Source: CAZEHJ01 sp964512485
GTDB lineage: Bacteria; Bacteroidota; Rhodothermia; Rhodothermales; UBA10348
DNA: 64,000 nucleotides
Reading direction: 5' to 3'
NCBI GenBank assembly: GCA_964512485.1
Contig: CAZEHJ010000002.1
Coordinates: forward strand, 37,558-101,557
Part shown: one piece after another, positions 51,253 to 60,650 of the stretch
Layout of the letters: each line of letters starts with the position of its first letter
Numbering within the stretch: position 1 is the stretch's first letter
Position numbers and translations under genes: made by a program
Notes under the pieces: model-generated
Seen by the model: only the letters and a program-made list of their open reading frames with translations
Told to the model about the DNA's origin: nothing
The model's database searches: none

Positions 51253-54114
51253 TCAAGTTGACTGATCCTCGAATGCTTCCAAAGGTAGACACGAGCATAT
51301 AAGCTGTCTGTCACCCTGTGCGTCATTGACTCGGCGGACAGATGGCCAGAACTTACTCTCATGCGACCATGAAGCGGGAAACGCGGCTTTTTCGCGTGAA
51401 TAAGGCTGATTCCATTCATCCGAGGCAACCATCGCTGCCGTATGCGGCGCGTTGGTTAATACGCTTTCTTCCCCGTCAACAAGTCCCAACTCCACTTCCT
51501 GGATTTCAGCCCGGATTGAGGTCATTGCCTCAATAAAGCGATCCAGTTCAGCTTTGTTCTCACTTTCTGTCGGCTCGACCATCACGGTTCCAACGACAGG
51601 CCAGGACATGGTCGGGGCATGGAAACCATAGTCCATGAGACGCTTGGCCACATCACGCTCTGTCAGCGACGTCTCCTGTCGCAGCGAACGCAGATCGAGA
51701 ATGTATTCGTGGGCGACGCGTCCATTCTTGCCCGTGTAGAGCACATCGTAGTGCTTACTCAGTCGATCGGCCATGTAGTTGGCATTCAGGATGGCTACCT
51801 GGGTCGACTTCTTCAGTCCGTCCGTTCCCAGCATCGCGATATAGGCCCACGAGATGAGCAGGATGGATGCACTACCGAAGGGTGCTGCTGCGACCGGACC
51901 GGTGCTGCCACCTGCCGCGATTACAGGGTGTCCCGGAAGGAAGGGGGTAAGATGTTCGGCGACACAGATTGGACCGACACCGGGGCCACCGCCACCATGA
52001 GGAATGGCAAATGTTTTGTGGAGATTAAGATGACAGACATCTGCACCAATGTCACCGGGTCGGCATAACCCGACCTGGGCATTCATGTTTGCGCCATCCA
52101 TGTAGACCTGACCACCCTGATCGTGGATGATCTGACAGATTTCTATGATCGTCTCCTCGAATACGCCGTGCGTGGAAGGGTAGGTGATCATCAGGGAAGA
52201 GAGGTTCTCACCTGCTTCCTCAGCTTTCGCCTTCAGATCGGCGACATCAATATTTCCGTCATCATCGCACGCGACGACCACTACTTTCATGCCGGCCATC
52301 ACCGCACTGGCCGGATTGGTACCGTGTGCCGACGACGGGATGATACACACGTTTCGATTTTGCTCGGACAGACTTTCGTGATAGGCACGAATAACCAGAA
52401 GACCCGCATATTCGCCCGAGGCTCCCGCATTGGGCTGAAGTGAGGTGGCGTGAAATCCCGTGATCTCGGAAAGCCAATCCCTCAATTCACCCATCATTTC
52501 ATGATACCCCTCGGCTTGATCAGCGGGAGCAAAGGGATGCAGTTGATTGAAGGCAGGATTTGTGATGGGCATCAACTCGGCCACTGCATTCAGTTTCATC
52601 GTGCACGAGCCCAGGGCAATCATGCTCGTGGTCAACGAAAGGTCTTTCGTTGACAGGTGATGCATGTAACGAGTAAGCGCGGCTTCAGATCGATGCTGAT
52701 CGAAGACAGGATGCGTCATGAAAGCATCCGTCCGGGACATGGAGCCTGAATAGCCTGAATCCATTTCAGCCGCCAATGATGCGGCGCTTGAATCAGACGC
52801 TTCGAATACGCTGAAAAGAGTGTCCAGGTCTTTTTCGGCAACGGTTTCGTCCAGGGATACACCAACTGATCCGTCTTCAAAATAACGGAGATTGATGCCC
52901 TGTGTGAGTGCCCGTTCCCGGACATTCGTCTGGTTATCTACGTCGACCCGAATCGTGTCGAAGAATTGGCTGTGCCTGACCGAAACGCCGCCCTTGCTCA
53001 GGCCGAGTGCCAGCAGGCGAGTGGCATCATGGATCCTTGTAGCGATAGCCTTTATGCCACGGGGTCCGTGGTAGACCGCGTACATGCTCGCAATTACCGC
53101 GAGGAGAACCTGTGCCGTGCAAATATTGGACGTCGCTTTGTCCCTGCGAATGTGTTGTTCTCGAGTCTGAAGAGCCATTCTCAGTGCGGGATGGCCGTCG
53201 ACGTCCGAACTGACACCAATAATTCGGCCAGGCACCTGGCGCTTGAAGCCCGAGTGAGTGGCAAAGAAGGCAGCATGCGGGCCGCCGAATCCAGGAGGAA
53301 CACCAAAGCGCTGTGTAGAACCAACGGCGGCGTCAGCACCGAAGGAGCCAGGGGAAGAAAGCAGTGTGAGGCTGAGCAGGTCCGCCGCGACGGCAACGTA
53401 CGCATCGGCTTCATGAGCTGCATCGCAAAATCCAGTGTAGTCGTACACCGCTCCATCGGATGCGGGATACTGCAGCAGCGCGCCAAATGTGTTTTCGTCA
53501 AACTCGAAAGTGCGGTGGTCGCCGACAACAACTTCAATGCCAAGTGGAACTGCTCGGGTCTGAACAACAGAGACCGTCTGTGGATGACATTCTGCGGATA
53601 CGAAAAACCTGGTTCGTTTACTGCGTTTTGTCTGCCGCTGGAACATCATCATTGCCTCTGCCGCGGCAGTACCTTCGTCCAGCAGGCTCGCATTCGCGAT
53701 CTCCATTCCCGTGAGATCGATTACCATTGTCTGATAATTCAGTAATGCTTCAAGGCGTCCCTGCGCTATCTCGGCCTGATATGGTGTGTACTGCGTATAC
53801 CAGGATGGATTCTCCAGAATGCCTCGTTGAATGGCAGGCGGCGTAATCGTTCCGGAATATCCCATCCCGATGAATGACCGGAATACGGAGTTCTTGTCAG
53901 CCAACTCACGTGCCCGTTCCAGCAGGCACGTCTCGGTCAATGCTTCCGGGAGTCGAAGCTCTCCTTCCATCCTGATATTGGACGGGACGGTCAGTTCAAC
54001 AAGATCGTCGAGGGAGCTGGCACCAATAGTGGCCAGCATTTCCTGAATGTCAGATTCAGAGGGACCGATGTGACGGTCAACAAAGTGGTCTGTGGACCTC
54101 AGGCTAATGGACAT
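51253..54114 (-). CDS. gcvP: Glycine dehydrogenase (aminomethyl-transferring), P protein
   Basis: 953 residues from the ATG at 54114, the full-length single-chain form. The N-terminal half has the DRHIGPSESDIQEML start and SFIGMGYSGTITPPAIQRGILENP; the C-terminal half carries the PLP lysine in HLNLHKTFAIPHGGGGPG. It decarboxylates glycine and loads the aminomethyl group on lipoyl-GcvH, whose gene lies 8 kb upstream in the same strand run. gcvT is not in the window. The gene follows rnc by 78 bases. No glycine riboswitch is evident in that gap. Confidence 0.96.
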   Translation of the reverse strand: MSISLRSTDHFVDRHIGPSESDIQEMLATIGASSLDDLVELTVPSNIRMEGELRLPEALTETCLLERARELADKNSVFRSFIGMGYSGTITPPAIQRGILENPSWYTQYTPYQAEIAQGRLEALLNYQTMVIDLTGMEIANASLLDEGTAAAEAMMMFQRQTKRSKRTRFFVSAECHPQTVSVVQTRAVPLGIEVVVGDHRTFEFDENTFGALLQYPASDGAVYDYTGFCDAAHEADAYVAVAADLLSLTLLSSPGSFGADAAVGSTQRFGVPPGFGGPHAAFFATHSGFKRQVPGRIIGVSSDVDGHPALRMALQTREQHIRRDKATSNICTAQVLLAVIASMYAVYHGPRGIKAIATRIHDATRLLALGLSKGGVSVRHSQFFDTIRVDVDNQTNVRERALTQGINLRYFEDGSVGVSLDETVAEKDLDTLFSVFEASDSSAASLAAEMDSGYSGSMSRTDAFMTHPVFDQHRSEAALTRYMHHLSTKDLSLTTSMIALGSCTMKLNAVAELMPITNPAFNQLHPFAPADQAEGYHEMMGELRDWLSEITGFHATSLQPNAGASGEYAGLLVIRAYHESLSEQNRNVCIIPSSAHGTNPASAVMAGMKVVVVACDDDGNIDVADLKAKAEEAGENLSSLMITYPSTHGVFEETIIEICQIIHDQGGQVYMDGANMNAQVGLCRPGDIGADVCHLNLHKTFAIPHGGGGPGVGPICVAEHLTPFLPGHPVIAAGGSTGPVAAAPFGSASILLISWAYIAMLGTDGLKKSTQVAILNANYMADRLSKHYDVLYTGKNGRVAHEYILDLRSLRQETSLTERDVAKRLMDYGFHAPTMSWPVVGTVMVEPTESENKAELDRFIEAMTSIRAEIQEVELGLVDGEESVLTNAPHTAAMVASDEWNQPYSREKAAFPASWSHESKFWPSVRRVNDAQGDRQLICSCLPLEAFEDQST

Positions 54115-54192
54115 GAAGCTCAGCGAGTAGAAATAGTTGGAAGCGATTCGTTCGGGCAAACGAAGGTCGCGCAAAATTACGCCGAAGCGGTT

Positions 54193-54969
54193 TCAAGATT
54201 CTTTGAATCCTGCAGAATCGTTGTCAGCCAACAGGCCCTCAAGTGCTTGTTTCGCCGCTATTTGCTCGGCACTCTTTTTACTTCGGTCTTCTCCGCGCCC
54301 ATATTCCTTTCCGTCGATTAAAACGGCCACCACAAAACGCTTGTCGTGGCTTGGTCCGGACTCCGATTTGACCTCATAAACCGGCTGGATTCTGCTTCGG
54401 GCCTGGACGAATTCCAGCAGTGAACTTTTGAAGTTGTCTTTGACTTCGGCGAGCTCATGAAGATCGACGTGATCCAGTACAGTCTTTTCCACAAATGCAC
54501 GCGTTGCGTCCATTCCCTGGTCGAGATAGATCGCTCCGATAACTGCTTCGAAAGCATCTGCAAGAATGCTGTTGCTGTTTCTCTGGTCCACGTTCAGGCT
54601 TTCACTGACCTGAATAAAGCGGCCCAGATTGATACCGCGCGCTCGCTCCGCGAGCGCGCGACCATTCACCAATTTTGCCCGCAACCGTGTCAGGAATCCT
54701 TCGTCCCGATCCGGAAAGTTTTGGAAAAGGTGTTCGGCTACGAGGAATCCCACGATGGCATCTCCCAGATATTCCAGACGTTCGTTGGACATCATGTGCG
54801 CTTCAGGATTTCCCCTGAGAAGCGATCGATGTCGTAGCGCCTGACGGAATAGTTCTTCTTTCGTGATGGCGCATCCTACCACAGCGGCCAGTTCTACCAT
54901 GTCGATCTGGCCATCGGCCGTTTCAACATCGGCTGACTGTTGAAGAAACCGCTTTAGAAAGTCAATCAA
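54193..54969 (-). CDS. rnc: Ribonuclease III
   Basis: 258 residues. The RNase III signature NERLEYLGDAIVGFL is at 62-76, with Glu66 and Asp70, and the second acidic cluster is in DAFEAVIGAIYLDQG. A double-stranded-RNA-binding domain fills about 170-250. It processes rRNA precursors and other duplex RNA. The start overlaps the end of the beta-lactamase-like gene by 8 bases. An 11-base-pair GC hairpin is encoded inside the gene (54636-54660). Confidence 0.95.
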   Translation of the reverse strand: MIDFLKRFLQQSADVETADGQIDMVELAAVVGCAITKEELFRQALRHRSLLRGNPEAHMMSNERLEYLGDAIVGFLVAEHLFQNFPDRDEGFLTRLRAKLVNGRALAERARGINLGRFIQVSESLNVDQRNSNSILADAFEAVIGAIYLDQGMDATRAFVEKTVLDHVDLHELAEVKDNFKSSLLEFVQARSRIQPVYEVKSESGPSHDKRFVVAVLIDGKEYGRGEDRSKKSAEQIAAKQALEGLLADNDSAGFKES

Positions 54970-55930
54970 CTGGACCTCTGAGCGTGGAGTAAACGAGTGA
55001 AGCGATTGAGGCTCCGAGTCTGGAAGAAACGGAACGATCCGCTATGCCTTCCGTCATGATAACCAAAACAAACGGGAATCCATTTGCCGGGTACACAATC
55101 GCTGCATCATGATGAATTTCAGTGATTGAGCCTGTTTTGTGCGCTACTGATGCCCCTTCCGGAAGACCGCTCGGAATCATTGAGGTAAATACCTGATCCA
55201 TCAGAATCTCTCTCATCGAATTATCAGCTTCAGTCGACACCGCATCGCCAGTCCGAATGCGTTCCATGAGCAGGGCCAGATCCGATGAGGTAGCCCGGTT
55301 GGACATTCCCAAATCGAATGCCTTCAAGTCTTCCACTCCTCGAATTGTCTGCATGCGCCTCGTTCCGAGGCGTTCTGAGGTCGTCTGGACGGAGTCGGCA
55401 GAAAGGAAGTCGATCAGGATATTGGTCGCCAGATTTGACGATACCGTGATCATGTTGTAAGCGAGCTGCGACAGCTTCATCGGCCTACCGAGTTGCTCAT
55501 AGATGGCATCATCAGAGTCATCTTCGATGCTGTACAGGCTTCCATCAACAATCGATTTGAACTCATTTTTGAGAATGATTTCATCATCGAGACCGAAGCG
55601 GCTTATCGAACTTTGCCGAAAGAGCTCAATCAGAACGGGCACTTTCATTGTGCTGGCTGCATGGTAGAGCCGGTCTCCACGAATATGCAGATCAATATCG
55701 TTCGAGCGGTCAATCACCGAGACCGATACGACCGCATTTTCATGCGATGCGATCAACGATTCGATCTTGGATGTCATCCGATTCATATCGGGCTGTGCAA
55801 TGGTCGGGTTCGCGCTTGAAAATAACAGGAGCAACATAAAGAGGCCCAGAACGACCTGCGATGCTTTCAACACATGGTCGGGCCCTGTATCGTCGTGTGA
55901 AGCGAGGTCTCGCTTATCTGTCTGGGTCAT
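54962..55930 (-). CDS. Class A beta-lactamase-like serine hydrolase
   Basis: 322 residues. A hydrophobic segment near 23-46 (ending TIAQ) looks like a signal peptide with a long N-region. The penicillin-binding motifs are complete: STMK at 93-96, SSN at 164-166 and HKTG at 264-267. The Glu166 of true class A enzymes is not obvious in the omega-loop region, so this may be a peptidase or non-hydrolytic relative; antibiotic resistance should not be assumed. It begins 24 bases after nagZ and overlaps rnc, so it is embedded in a housekeeping operon. Confidence 0.83.
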   Translation of the reverse strand: MTQTDKRDLASHDDTGPDHVLKASQVVLGLFMLLLLFSSANPTIAQPDMNRMTSKIESLIASHENAVVSVSVIDRSNDIDLHIRGDRLYHAASTMKVPVLIELFRQSSISRFGLDDEIILKNEFKSIVDGSLYSIEDDSDDAIYEQLGRPMKLSQLAYNMITVSSNLATNILIDFLSADSVQTTSERLGTRRMQTIRGVEDLKAFDLGMSNRATSSDLALLMERIRTGDAVSTEADNSMREILMDQVFTSMIPSGLPEGASVAHKTGSITEIHHDAAIVYPANGFPFVLVIMTEGIADRSVSSRLGASIASLVYSTLRGPVD

Positions 55931-55954
55931 ACGAGCGGCTGCTGAACCCTGGTA

Positions 55955-57577
55955 TCAGGATGTAAGAGAAGTGGTGGGCTGTTCCGTGGTTTCGACTTCA
56001 AGCGATTTGAGATAATCTACCAGCGCATGCATGGACGGCTCCACATCACTGTAGGCACAGATCCCCGCTTTCACATCTGCAAAATCCGCCAGAGCAATCG
56101 GGCTTCCAAGCGCGGCAAGATAGAGTGGATAGTTGTCTGCCAGATCTCGCACAAATTGTTGTTGGGCAGCCAGAAGACCGAATTTGTGCCATGCGGCAGG
56201 CTTCACCACCACGGCGGCAAAGACGTTGGAATGATTGGCTGCCACTCCGACGAATTCGTCTAATTCTTCTATTTCGGAATCTGGCGTAATCTCATGGTAC
56301 GATCCTGAGGGAAAAGCCTTCAGGAACGCTTTTTCAAGGGGAGCAGCCGTGGGATCGTTGTACGTGGTGTGCGGCCGAATGAGGAAACAAACCGGCCCCT
56401 GTTGTCCCATTTTGGCTGGTGACAACTGCAGATCGGAGTCTTCTCCGATTGCCAGCTGTATCGACTTCGTGGCGATTTCTCGGGCGAGCGCGAGGTGTTC
56501 ATCACAACCGATGACGGAAAGCGGCTGAACAAGCCCAGGGTCAATGAACGCACCCTTTCCGAATCGGGCAGCAAAGCGGACTTTGAGCCCCCACACGCGC
56601 TCCAGAGCCGAATCGACAACGTCTCGTGAGAGGGTGCCGGACGTTACTGCCGTCACCAGATAGTCCACCGTGGCGGGAACGTCTTTGATGTCAAGAAGAA
56701 TGTCTACACCCGCTTCGAGCAATCTCGCCGCCATTTGTCCGGGGTGCTCGTTTTCGTGCTCGGCTCCTGCCATGAGAAGGCTGTCCGTTATGACAGCTCC
56801 GCGGAATCCCATATCCTTGCGCAGCAGGTCTGTGACTATCGGCCGTGATCCCGTGGCCTCCACACCCGAAGAATCCAGTCCCGGGTATGCGACGTGTGCG
56901 GTCATGATCAGGGAAACACCGCTCTCGACGGCTTTTGCAAACGGCTTCAACTCCGTTTTGTCCAGTTCTTCTCGAGACCCGGCGACAACAGGCAGTGCTT
57001 CGTGCGAATCCACATCGGTGTCTCCGTGACCGGGGAAGTGCTTAGCCGTGGACAACATGCCTTCACCGTTGCAACCACGGATGTAAGCGGAGCATAATCT
57101 CGATACAGTCTCTGCGGTTGTGCCAAAAGCCCGAGTTGAAATGATCGGGTTGCGTGGGTTCGAATTGACATCGGCCACGGGCGAGAAACTGATGTGCAAA
57201 CCTGCCGCCAGAGCCTCTTTCGCAGCGGCCCGCGCGGAGGCTTCGAGCAAAATTTCGTCTTCCTCGCCCGTGGCCTGAAACGCCATGGCGTGTGGAAAGA
57301 CGGTTGCACCTGTGAGTTGTTGGCCGACTCCTCGCTCCATATCCGTTCCGATGAGGAGTGGATATCTGGATATGCTCTGAAGGCGGGTTATAGTCTGGGG
57401 CGTTCGGATTCTGTCCCCATTGAACAGGCAGAGACCTCCTATCGGATACTCGTCCATCAGGGCTTCGATTCTCTCGGCGTCCTCTTCTACCGAAACGGAC
57501 GGGCTCATATTGGAGCCCAATCTTGGGAAAATGAGCTGTGAGATTCGATCTCTAAGCCGTTCAGGAGGAAGCAACAT
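55955..57577 (-). CDS. Glycoside hydrolase family 3, beta-N-acetylhexosaminidase-like (NagZ type)
   Basis: 540 residues. The NagZ signature KHFPGHGDTDVDSH is at 179-192, with the His/Asp acid-base pair, and the nucleophile Asp265 is in VITDSLLMAG. There is no signal peptide, as in cytoplasmic NagZ that removes GlcNAc from recycled muropeptides. It is about 190 residues longer than E. coli NagZ, with an extra C-terminal domain (about 345-540) like that of family 3 enzymes from Bacteroidota. It lies 24 bases after nadD and 24 bases before a beta-lactamase-like gene. Confidence 0.87.
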   Translation of the reverse strand: MLLPPERLRDRISQLIFPRLGSNMSPSVSVEEDAERIEALMDEYPIGGLCLFNGDRIRTPQTITRLQSISRYPLLIGTDMERGVGQQLTGATVFPHAMAFQATGEEDEILLEASARAAAKEALAAGLHISFSPVADVNSNPRNPIISTRAFGTTAETVSRLCSAYIRGCNGEGMLSTAKHFPGHGDTDVDSHEALPVVAGSREELDKTELKPFAKAVESGVSLIMTAHVAYPGLDSSGVEATGSRPIVTDLLRKDMGFRGAVITDSLLMAGAEHENEHPGQMAARLLEAGVDILLDIKDVPATVDYLVTAVTSGTLSRDVVDSALERVWGLKVRFAARFGKGAFIDPGLVQPLSVIGCDEHLALAREIATKSIQLAIGEDSDLQLSPAKMGQQGPVCFLIRPHTTYNDPTAAPLEKAFLKAFPSGSYHEITPDSEIEELDEFVGVAANHSNVFAAVVVKPAAWHKFGLLAAQQQFVRDLADNYPLYLAALGSPIALADFADVKAGICAYSDVEPSMHALVDYLKSLEVETTEQPTTSLTS

Positions 57578-57601
57578 ATTCTCGAAGCCGGAGTGTCTGC
57601 G

Positions 57602-58213
57602 TCAAGCCGCAAGATACAATCCGTTGGACTTGATATATGCTTCGATCCCGGGGGAGACGAGACTCTTCACAGACTCGCCTCGTCCGACGGCATCCCGGAT
57701 ATCAGTACTCGAAATCGCCACAGGATCTCCGGGAAGCCAGGTCACCTGATCTTCGGCGATGATTTCACCCGCATCGTCTTCTGCCGCATAGTGTCCGCCC
57801 TCCCTCGATTCGGACCGATGATAACAGAGAAGGTGCGAAAGGCTCAGAATCTCCTCTGGCTGTCTCCAGGAAGCGAAATCACGCAGTTGGTCTTCACCGA
57901 GAATAAGATAGAGACGGGCGCCCGGATTCTCATTTCTGAGCGATGTAAGGGTCGTTACAGAGTAGGCAGGGCCTTGGATGCGGGTTTCCCGCAGGTCGAT
58001 TTCAAATCGGGAATCCTCTTCGACCATCATGGCCGTCATCGCCACGCGGTGATCGGTATCGGTGAGCTTCTGATCCTGTTTGTGAGGCGGCAGGCCTGCA
58101 GGGATCCACAAGATTCGATCAAGGTCAAGATGGTCACAGGCGCTCGTTGCGACCCGTAGATGGGCGAGATGGGGTGGGTCGAACGACCCTCCAAATATCC
58201 CGAGGCGAGTCAT
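57602..58213 (-). CDS. nadD: Nicotinate-nucleotide adenylyltransferase
   Basis: 203 residues. The nucleotidyltransferase motif GGSFDPPHLAHL is at 6-17 and the C-terminal ISSTDIRDAV motif is present, both required for ATP binding. It makes deamido-NAD from nicotinate mononucleotide. Its ATG overlaps the bamD stop by four bases (ATGA). Length is normal. Confidence 0.95.
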   Translation of the reverse strand: MTRLGIFGGSFDPPHLAHLRVATSACDHLDLDRILWIPAGLPPHKQDQKLTDTDHRVAMTAMMVEEDSRFEIDLRETRIQGPAYSVTTLTSLRNENPGARLYLILGEDQLRDFASWRQPEEILSLSHLLCYHRSESREGGHYAAEDDAGEIIAEDQVTWLPGDPVAISSTDIRDAVGRGESVKSLVSPGIEAYIKSNGLYLAA

Positions 58214-59031
58214 GACTGTGTAGTCGTCGAATCGTCACCCAACAGTTGCCGAACCTCTTCGTAAACCTCTTCCGCCTCCTTGATGAGCGGACTGTCCGGA
58301 AAGATCTGAATGAGCCTGTCATAATTGGCTTCAGCGAGTTCAAGACGTTCGACCTGCCGATCCCTTAAGCTGACTCTCGCATAGGAGAGATACGCCTTCA
58401 TCGCCCCGAGAAGTGCGTCATCAGCCATCTCGGTATCGTAGTAGCGATCAAAAACAGCTTCGTATGACACCGCTGCAGCGTTGAAAGCCTCGCGCCGTTC
58501 ATACAGTTGGGCCGTGTGGAACTGTTTGCGGGCGAGCTTCCCGCGCAATTCGGTAATTCTATCCTGCGCGTCCTGAATCAACGGACTTTCTGCATATCTG
58601 GAAATGAAGAGCTGAAACTGTACGATGGCTCGTTCTGTGTCCGTCTGATCCAGTTCGAATCTAGGAGAGCGATCGTAATACGTCATTGCCAATTCGTATT
58701 CGGCATCTGGAATACGGGGGTCGCTTCGGTAGATCTGGGTGAACCGTGTGAACTCATTTGCTGCAAGCAGGAAGTCTTTGTTCAGGCGATAGGCCCGCGC
58801 CAGAAGAAGTTGGGAATCCGCAGCCCACTGATGAGTCCGTCCGAAGTCGAATGCGCCCTGTAAAAACTCGGTTGCCCTCTCGAAATCACCCGATTCGTAT
58901 TGTGCCAGCCCTTTCTCGTAGGCTTCCTGCGGCGATTCATATCGCAGGCGGCCGCTTCCTGAACAGGCAGAAAGCAGGACGAGCAATGACAGCACAACTG
59001 CTGTGTTCAGAAAGGAGGAAAAGCGATTCAT
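58210..59031 (-). CDS. bamD: Outer membrane assembly lipoprotein BamD (YfiO)
   Basis: 273 residues from the ATG at 59031, giving a lipoprotein signal with lipobox LLSAC. Tetratricopeptide repeats follow, with the BamD-like starts SPQEAYEKGLAQYESGDFERA and DAEYELAMTYYDRS. It is part of the BAM complex that inserts outer-membrane beta-barrels. It is co-translated with nadD, and a TPR/periplasmic-binding protein is encoded 170 bases upstream. The 170-base gap holds no gene that I can see. Confidence 0.92.
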   Translation of the reverse strand: MNRFSSFLNTAVVLSLLVLLSACSGSGRLRYESPQEAYEKGLAQYESGDFERATEFLQGAFDFGRTHQWAADSQLLLARAYRLNKDFLLAANEFTRFTQIYRSDPRIPDAEYELAMTYYDRSPRFELDQTDTERAIVQFQLFISRYAESPLIQDAQDRITELRGKLARKQFHTAQLYERREAFNAAAVSYEAVFDRYYDTEMADDALLGAMKAYLSYARVSLRDRQVERLELAEANYDRLIQIFPDSPLIKEAEEVYEEVRQLLGDDSTTTQS

Positions 59032-59201
59032 AAATGTATTCGGTTCGAAGGCCAGATCAGCACGATTCAAACGACTCGGAATAAACGTTTGTGCGGTGCC
59101 GATTCGTATATACTGATTCGTCGTATGCGATGCATCACAATTACAGCGGGCCGATCATACGAAGGCCTGAGGGGCCAGTTCCGGCCGCGAACAGGGCATT
59201 A

Positions 59202-60650
59202 TCAACGGATGAGGGCGAGAGAATTGTCCCGGTATCGGTGATAAAAAAAGTACTTGTTGACGTTGCCGCCATCAAAATGAATTCTCAGCCCGAGCCCTTC
59301 GAATTCCGGCATGGCACGCACGACGTCATACAATTGTCTGGTGTCATTTCTTGAAAGAGCACGGAGTGCGAACGAGGTGACATCATATCCCGTGACGGCC
59401 AGCCGATTGACCGGCTCACCGGACAATTCTTCGTAGGCGTTCCTGAACTGCAGATAAGCACCGCTGGCTTCATCCACATAATAATCGTTGGTGTAAGTGG
59501 TCGTGAACTCGGAAGCATGTGCTTTCTGAGGAAGATCGTGCCAGGCAGCATTTCCGAGAAGCCTCGGTGTTCTACCCATTCTGTCGAATGACGAGAGGAT
59601 GGCGCCTGCCAGGGCGGCTGGCGTCCTCGTAGCCATGGGCACGTATAGTGCGTCGATAAGATCGAGCGTATCTGCTGGCATCAGGTCTGGTACCTGGAAC
59701 CAGTAAGAATCGTCCGGAAGAATGTCGATAAAATTGATTTCCGCTCCCAGGGCCGATGCAACCTGAATGAATCCATCGCTCAATCGCTCGCCAACCATTC
59801 GATCGTCCGTGCTGGATATAACGCCAAGTCGTTTCAACCGGAGACCGTTCACCGCAAATCGTGCCATGGCCTCCCCTCTCGACTTCATAGATGCATTGGC
59901 CTGAAACGAATACTGTCGGCCGTCAGATACTTCGCTGTCTGTGGCGAGAGGAGCCATGAATACTACGCGCTCTCGTTCGGCTCTGTTGGCTGCAGCGACA
60001 GCTTCTTCGCTGTACAGCGTTCCTATTATCAATTCAACGTCTTCATTGGCCAGTTCTCCGACAGCCCGACTCGCTGCTGCAGTGCCCTCTCCGACATCAC
60101 GATAAATCATCCTGACCTTTCGCCCGTCCGATCGAGAATTATGCTCGTCGACGGCCATGCGAATCCCATTGAAAAGAGCCTGAGATGACACGCGGTCTTC
60201 TTCCGTGAGAGAAAGCATGACGCCCAGATTCAAGGCCTCATCCGAGGAGAGACTCTGAGATCTGAGGGCGGAGTCATCCAGATTCTTTGCGGCGTTCAGA
60301 TAGCTGCTCGTCGGAAAATCCGATGCAAATCCGGCAAGTATACTTCGTGTTCTCGCAAAAGCGCCCGTCCGATAGGCCGCCTTTGCCGCCATCAATCGAG
60401 CAGTGGACGATGATGCGTTGGGCTCGAAATCAGAATAGACACGCGCAAAAAATCCTCCCGCAGCGTCGTAACGTCCCTCCTTGAACTCAGCGATACCGTG
60501 ATTCAGCAGTGAATCGGCAGCGGATATCGTCGGGATACCGATCCGTCGTTGCGCGCTGGCATCAGCGGCCGTTGAAAGTGCAACAACGGCTACTGCAACA
60601 AACAAGACACATTGTTGCCAGACACGGGCTGGATTCCGGACTACTCCCAT
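59202..60650 (-). CDS. TPR plus periplasmic-binding-fold protein (LpoA-like / ABC substrate-binding-like)
   Basis: 482 residues. Signal peptide to about residue 34 (ADASAQ). Two TPR-like helices follow at about 45-115 (LLNHGIAEFKEGRYDAAGGF), then a type I periplasmic binding fold from about 125 (LNLGVMLSLTEEDRVSSQAL, NRLAVTGYDVTSFALRAL). The TPR-plus-binding-fold order resembles LpoA, the lipoprotein activator of PBP1A, although no lipobox is seen. No transporter genes are near. It overlaps guaA by 10 bases and precedes bamD, so an envelope role is likelier than nutrient uptake. Confidence 0.82.
   Translation of the reverse strand: MGVVRNPARVWQQCVLFVAVAVVALSTAADASAQRRIGIPTISAADSLLNHGIAEFKEGRYDAAGGFFARVYSDFEPNASSSTARLMAAKAAYRTGAFARTRSILAGFASDFPTSSYLNAAKNLDDSALRSQSLSSDEALNLGVMLSLTEEDRVSSQALFNGIRMAVDEHNSRSDGRKVRMIYRDVGEGTAAASRAVGELANEDVELIIGTLYSEEAVAAANRAERERVVFMAPLATDSEVSDGRQYSFQANASMKSRGEAMARFAVNGLRLKRLGVISSTDDRMVGERLSDGFIQVASALGAEINFIDILPDDSYWFQVPDLMPADTLDLIDALYVPMATRTPAALAGAILSSFDRMGRTPRLLGNAAWHDLPQKAHASEFTTTYTNDYYVDEASGAYLQFRNAYEELSGEPVNRLAVTGYDVTSFALRALSRNDTRQLYDVVRAMPEFEGLGLRIHFDGGNVNKYFFYHRYRDNSLALIR

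Noticed and set aside
52966..53745. A 259-codon open frame antisense to gcvP
   Set aside because: Opposite a well-conserved enzyme, without family similarity; a by-product of gcvP codon use.
54115..54192. Glycine riboswitch before gcvP
   Set aside because: The 78-base gap after rnc is too short and shows none of the conserved glycine aptamer core.
54962..55930. Antibiotic-resistance beta-lactamase
   Set aside because: The fold motifs are there, but no clear Glu166 is seen and the gene sits in a housekeeping operon; a peptidase or recycling role is as likely.
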